From DAIOGN01 sp036745245 (lineage in GTDB: Bacteria; Zixibacteria; MSB-5A5; JAUVRN01): DNA of 14,565 nt. The first letter of the stretch is position 1. Every line of letters starts with the position of its first letter. Positions 13,454 to 14,565 of this stretch are shown one piece after another. The stretch lies in NCBI GenBank assembly GCA_036745245.1, contig DAIOGN010000092.1:1-14565 (forward strand), in the 5' to 3' direction. The notes beneath the pieces were generated by a model. The model worked only from the letters and a program-made list of their open reading frames with translations. It searched no databases and had not been told where the DNA came from. Made by a program: the position numbers and the translations under genes.

Positions 13454-14565
13454 TCAGGCCTGGGCAATGAGTGATCCGGCCCGCTCCAGTTCAAGTACCT
13501 CTTGCGATCCGGATTCGAGATTCTTCAGTGTCACCTCACCTTTGCCCCACTCGTCGGGTCCGAGAACTGCCACATAGCGGGCGCCCAGGCGGGACGCTTC
13601 CTTCATCTGGGCCTTGAGGCTGCGGCCCTGGTGGTCTGTTTCGACTTTCGCGCCGCGCGCGCGGAGGGTCTGAGCCCACGCGAGCGCCGCCTCCCTGGTC
13701 TCGGGGAACGCGGCCACGTACACATGCAGGGGCTCGCTGGTTGGCGCAGGCTCCTCCGTCGCTAGAAGTACACGCTCAATGCCGGCGGCCCAGCCCACGC
13801 CCGGCACATCCCCACCGCCGAGGGCCTTCACCAGACCATCGTAACGGCCCCCGCCCAGCACGGAACTTTGCGCCCCCAGTCGCGGGCTATCCAGTTCGAA
13901 GGCGGTGCGCACGTAGTAGTCGAGGCCGCGCACGATGCCCGGGTCGAGCCGGTACGGCACGCGCATGGAGTCCAGGCTCGCCCGGACGCCGTCGAAGTGC
14001 CTCGCACAGTCGTCGCACAGGTGATCCACGGTGTGGGGCGCATCGGCCAGAAGGCGCCTGCAGCCCGCTTCTTTGCAGTCGAGCACACGCAGCGGGTTGG
14101 TGGTGAGACGAGCGCGACAGCCGTCGCACAGCTTCGACTCGATCCCCGTAAGGAAGCGCAGAAGCAACTCACGATACGCCGGCCGGCACTGTGCGTCGCC
14201 GATTGAATTGAGGCGCAGAGTTCCCGCAACAACTCCCAGGCTGTCGGCCAGGGTCCAGGCGAGGGCGATCTGTTCGGCATCCATCGAGGGTTCGGCCACG
14301 CCGAACGCCTCCACGCCGAACTGCCAGAACTGCCGGTATCTCCCCTTCTGCGGCCGTTCGGCACGGAACATGGGCCCCCAGTACCAGAGCTTGTGGTACG
14401 GTCGCTGCTTGTCGAGGCTGTGCTCGATGAAGGCACGCACCACGCCCGCGGTTCCTTCGGGACGCAGGGCCAGGCGGCGCCCGCCACGGTCCTCGAAGGC
14501 GTACATTTCCTTCTGCACGATGTCGGTGTCGGTGCCCACGCTGCGGCTGAACAAGTCTGCGGGCT
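13454..14565 (-). CDS. hisS: histidyl-tRNA synthetase, N-terminus outside the window
   Basis: This class II synthetase charges tRNA-His. About 369 residues are visible; the frame is open through the right edge, and the first residues seen, PADLFSRSVGTDTDIVQKEMY, correspond to a point some 60 residues into a typical HisRS. Motif 2 is WYWGPMFRAERPQKGRYRQF. The histidine-specific motif is GLDYYVRTAFE, and motif 3 lies in GVGWAAGIERVLL. The C-terminal anticodon-binding domain follows (LHVYVAAFPETREAALAWAQ). Three Cys pairs (CDGC, CKEAGC, CDDC) lie in the insertion domain, as in many bacterial HisRS. The protein ends normally, so only the 5' end is cut by the window. Confidence 0.97.
   Translation of the reverse strand, partial: PADLFSRSVGTDTDIVQKEMYAFEDRGGRRLALRPEGTAGVVRAFIEHSLDKQRPYHKLWYWGPMFRAERPQKGRYRQFWQFGVEAFGVAEPSMDAEQIALAWTLADSLGVVAGTLRLNSIGDAQCRPAYRELLLRFLTGIESKLCDGCRARLTTNPLRVLDCKEAGCRRLLADAPHTVDHLCDDCARHFDGVRASLDSMRVPYRLDPGIVRGLDYYVRTAFELDSPRLGAQSSVLGGGRYDGLVKALGGGDVPGVGWAAGIERVLLATEEPAPTSEPLHVYVAAFPETREAALAWAQTLRARGAKVETDHQGRSLKAQMKEASRLGARYVAVLGPDEWGKGEVTLKNLESGSQEVLELERAGSLIAQA

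Overview
The window is a high-GC bacterial chromosome segment in which every host gene lies on the minus strand. Read in the direction of transcription (right to left) the host order is hisS (5' end outside the window), aspS, phoH, a 7TM-HD c-di-AMP-type phosphodiesterase gene, ybeY, a CNNM/CorC-type CBS protein gene, a cysteine synthase gene, rnr, and the first 89 codons of an unrecognised gene. The phoH / 7TM-HD / ybeY / CBS block is a conserved RNA-processing and envelope cluster. Gene content, GC richness and gene style fit Gemmatimonadota or a related phylum; this placement is inference, as no taxonomic marker can be searched here.

Host genes are tightly packed. ATGA-type overlaps join ybeY to the CBS gene and rnr to the next gene; the 7TM-HD gene overlaps phoH by 17 nt. 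Gaps of 36, about 90 and 157 nt separate hisS/aspS, aspS/phoH and CBS gene/cysteine synthase. phoH has no ATG, GTG or TTG at the place where its conserved N-terminal region must begin; an ATT codon behind a GGAG motif is the best candidate.

The accessory part is a complete insertion of 2,812 bp (2586-5397) between the cysteine synthase gene and rnr. It has 16-bp terminal inverted repeats matching at 15 positions, an exact 8-bp target duplication (CCAAATTG), a visibly lower GC content than its surroundings, and a single-ORF IS1-family DDE transposase with all three catalytic residues. The element is far longer than a minimal IS1 (about 0.8 kb) and carries cargo. Left of the transposase: a coiled-coil/winged-helix protein; a likely small RNA of about 70 nt on the opposite strand, with a TTGACA-N16-TATATT promoter and an intrinsic terminator; and a run of strong hairpins. 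Right of the transposase: a 13-bp perfect hairpin; a 42-codon gene with a perfect Shine-Dalgarno; and a convergent two-gene operon for a two-helix membrane protein and a Cas2-like (SinR-family) small protein. The wHTH protein, small RNA and membrane/Cas2-like pair in an IS1-type element are the most likely place for an undescribed system. There is no CRISPR array, Cas1, tRNA or rRNA in the window.
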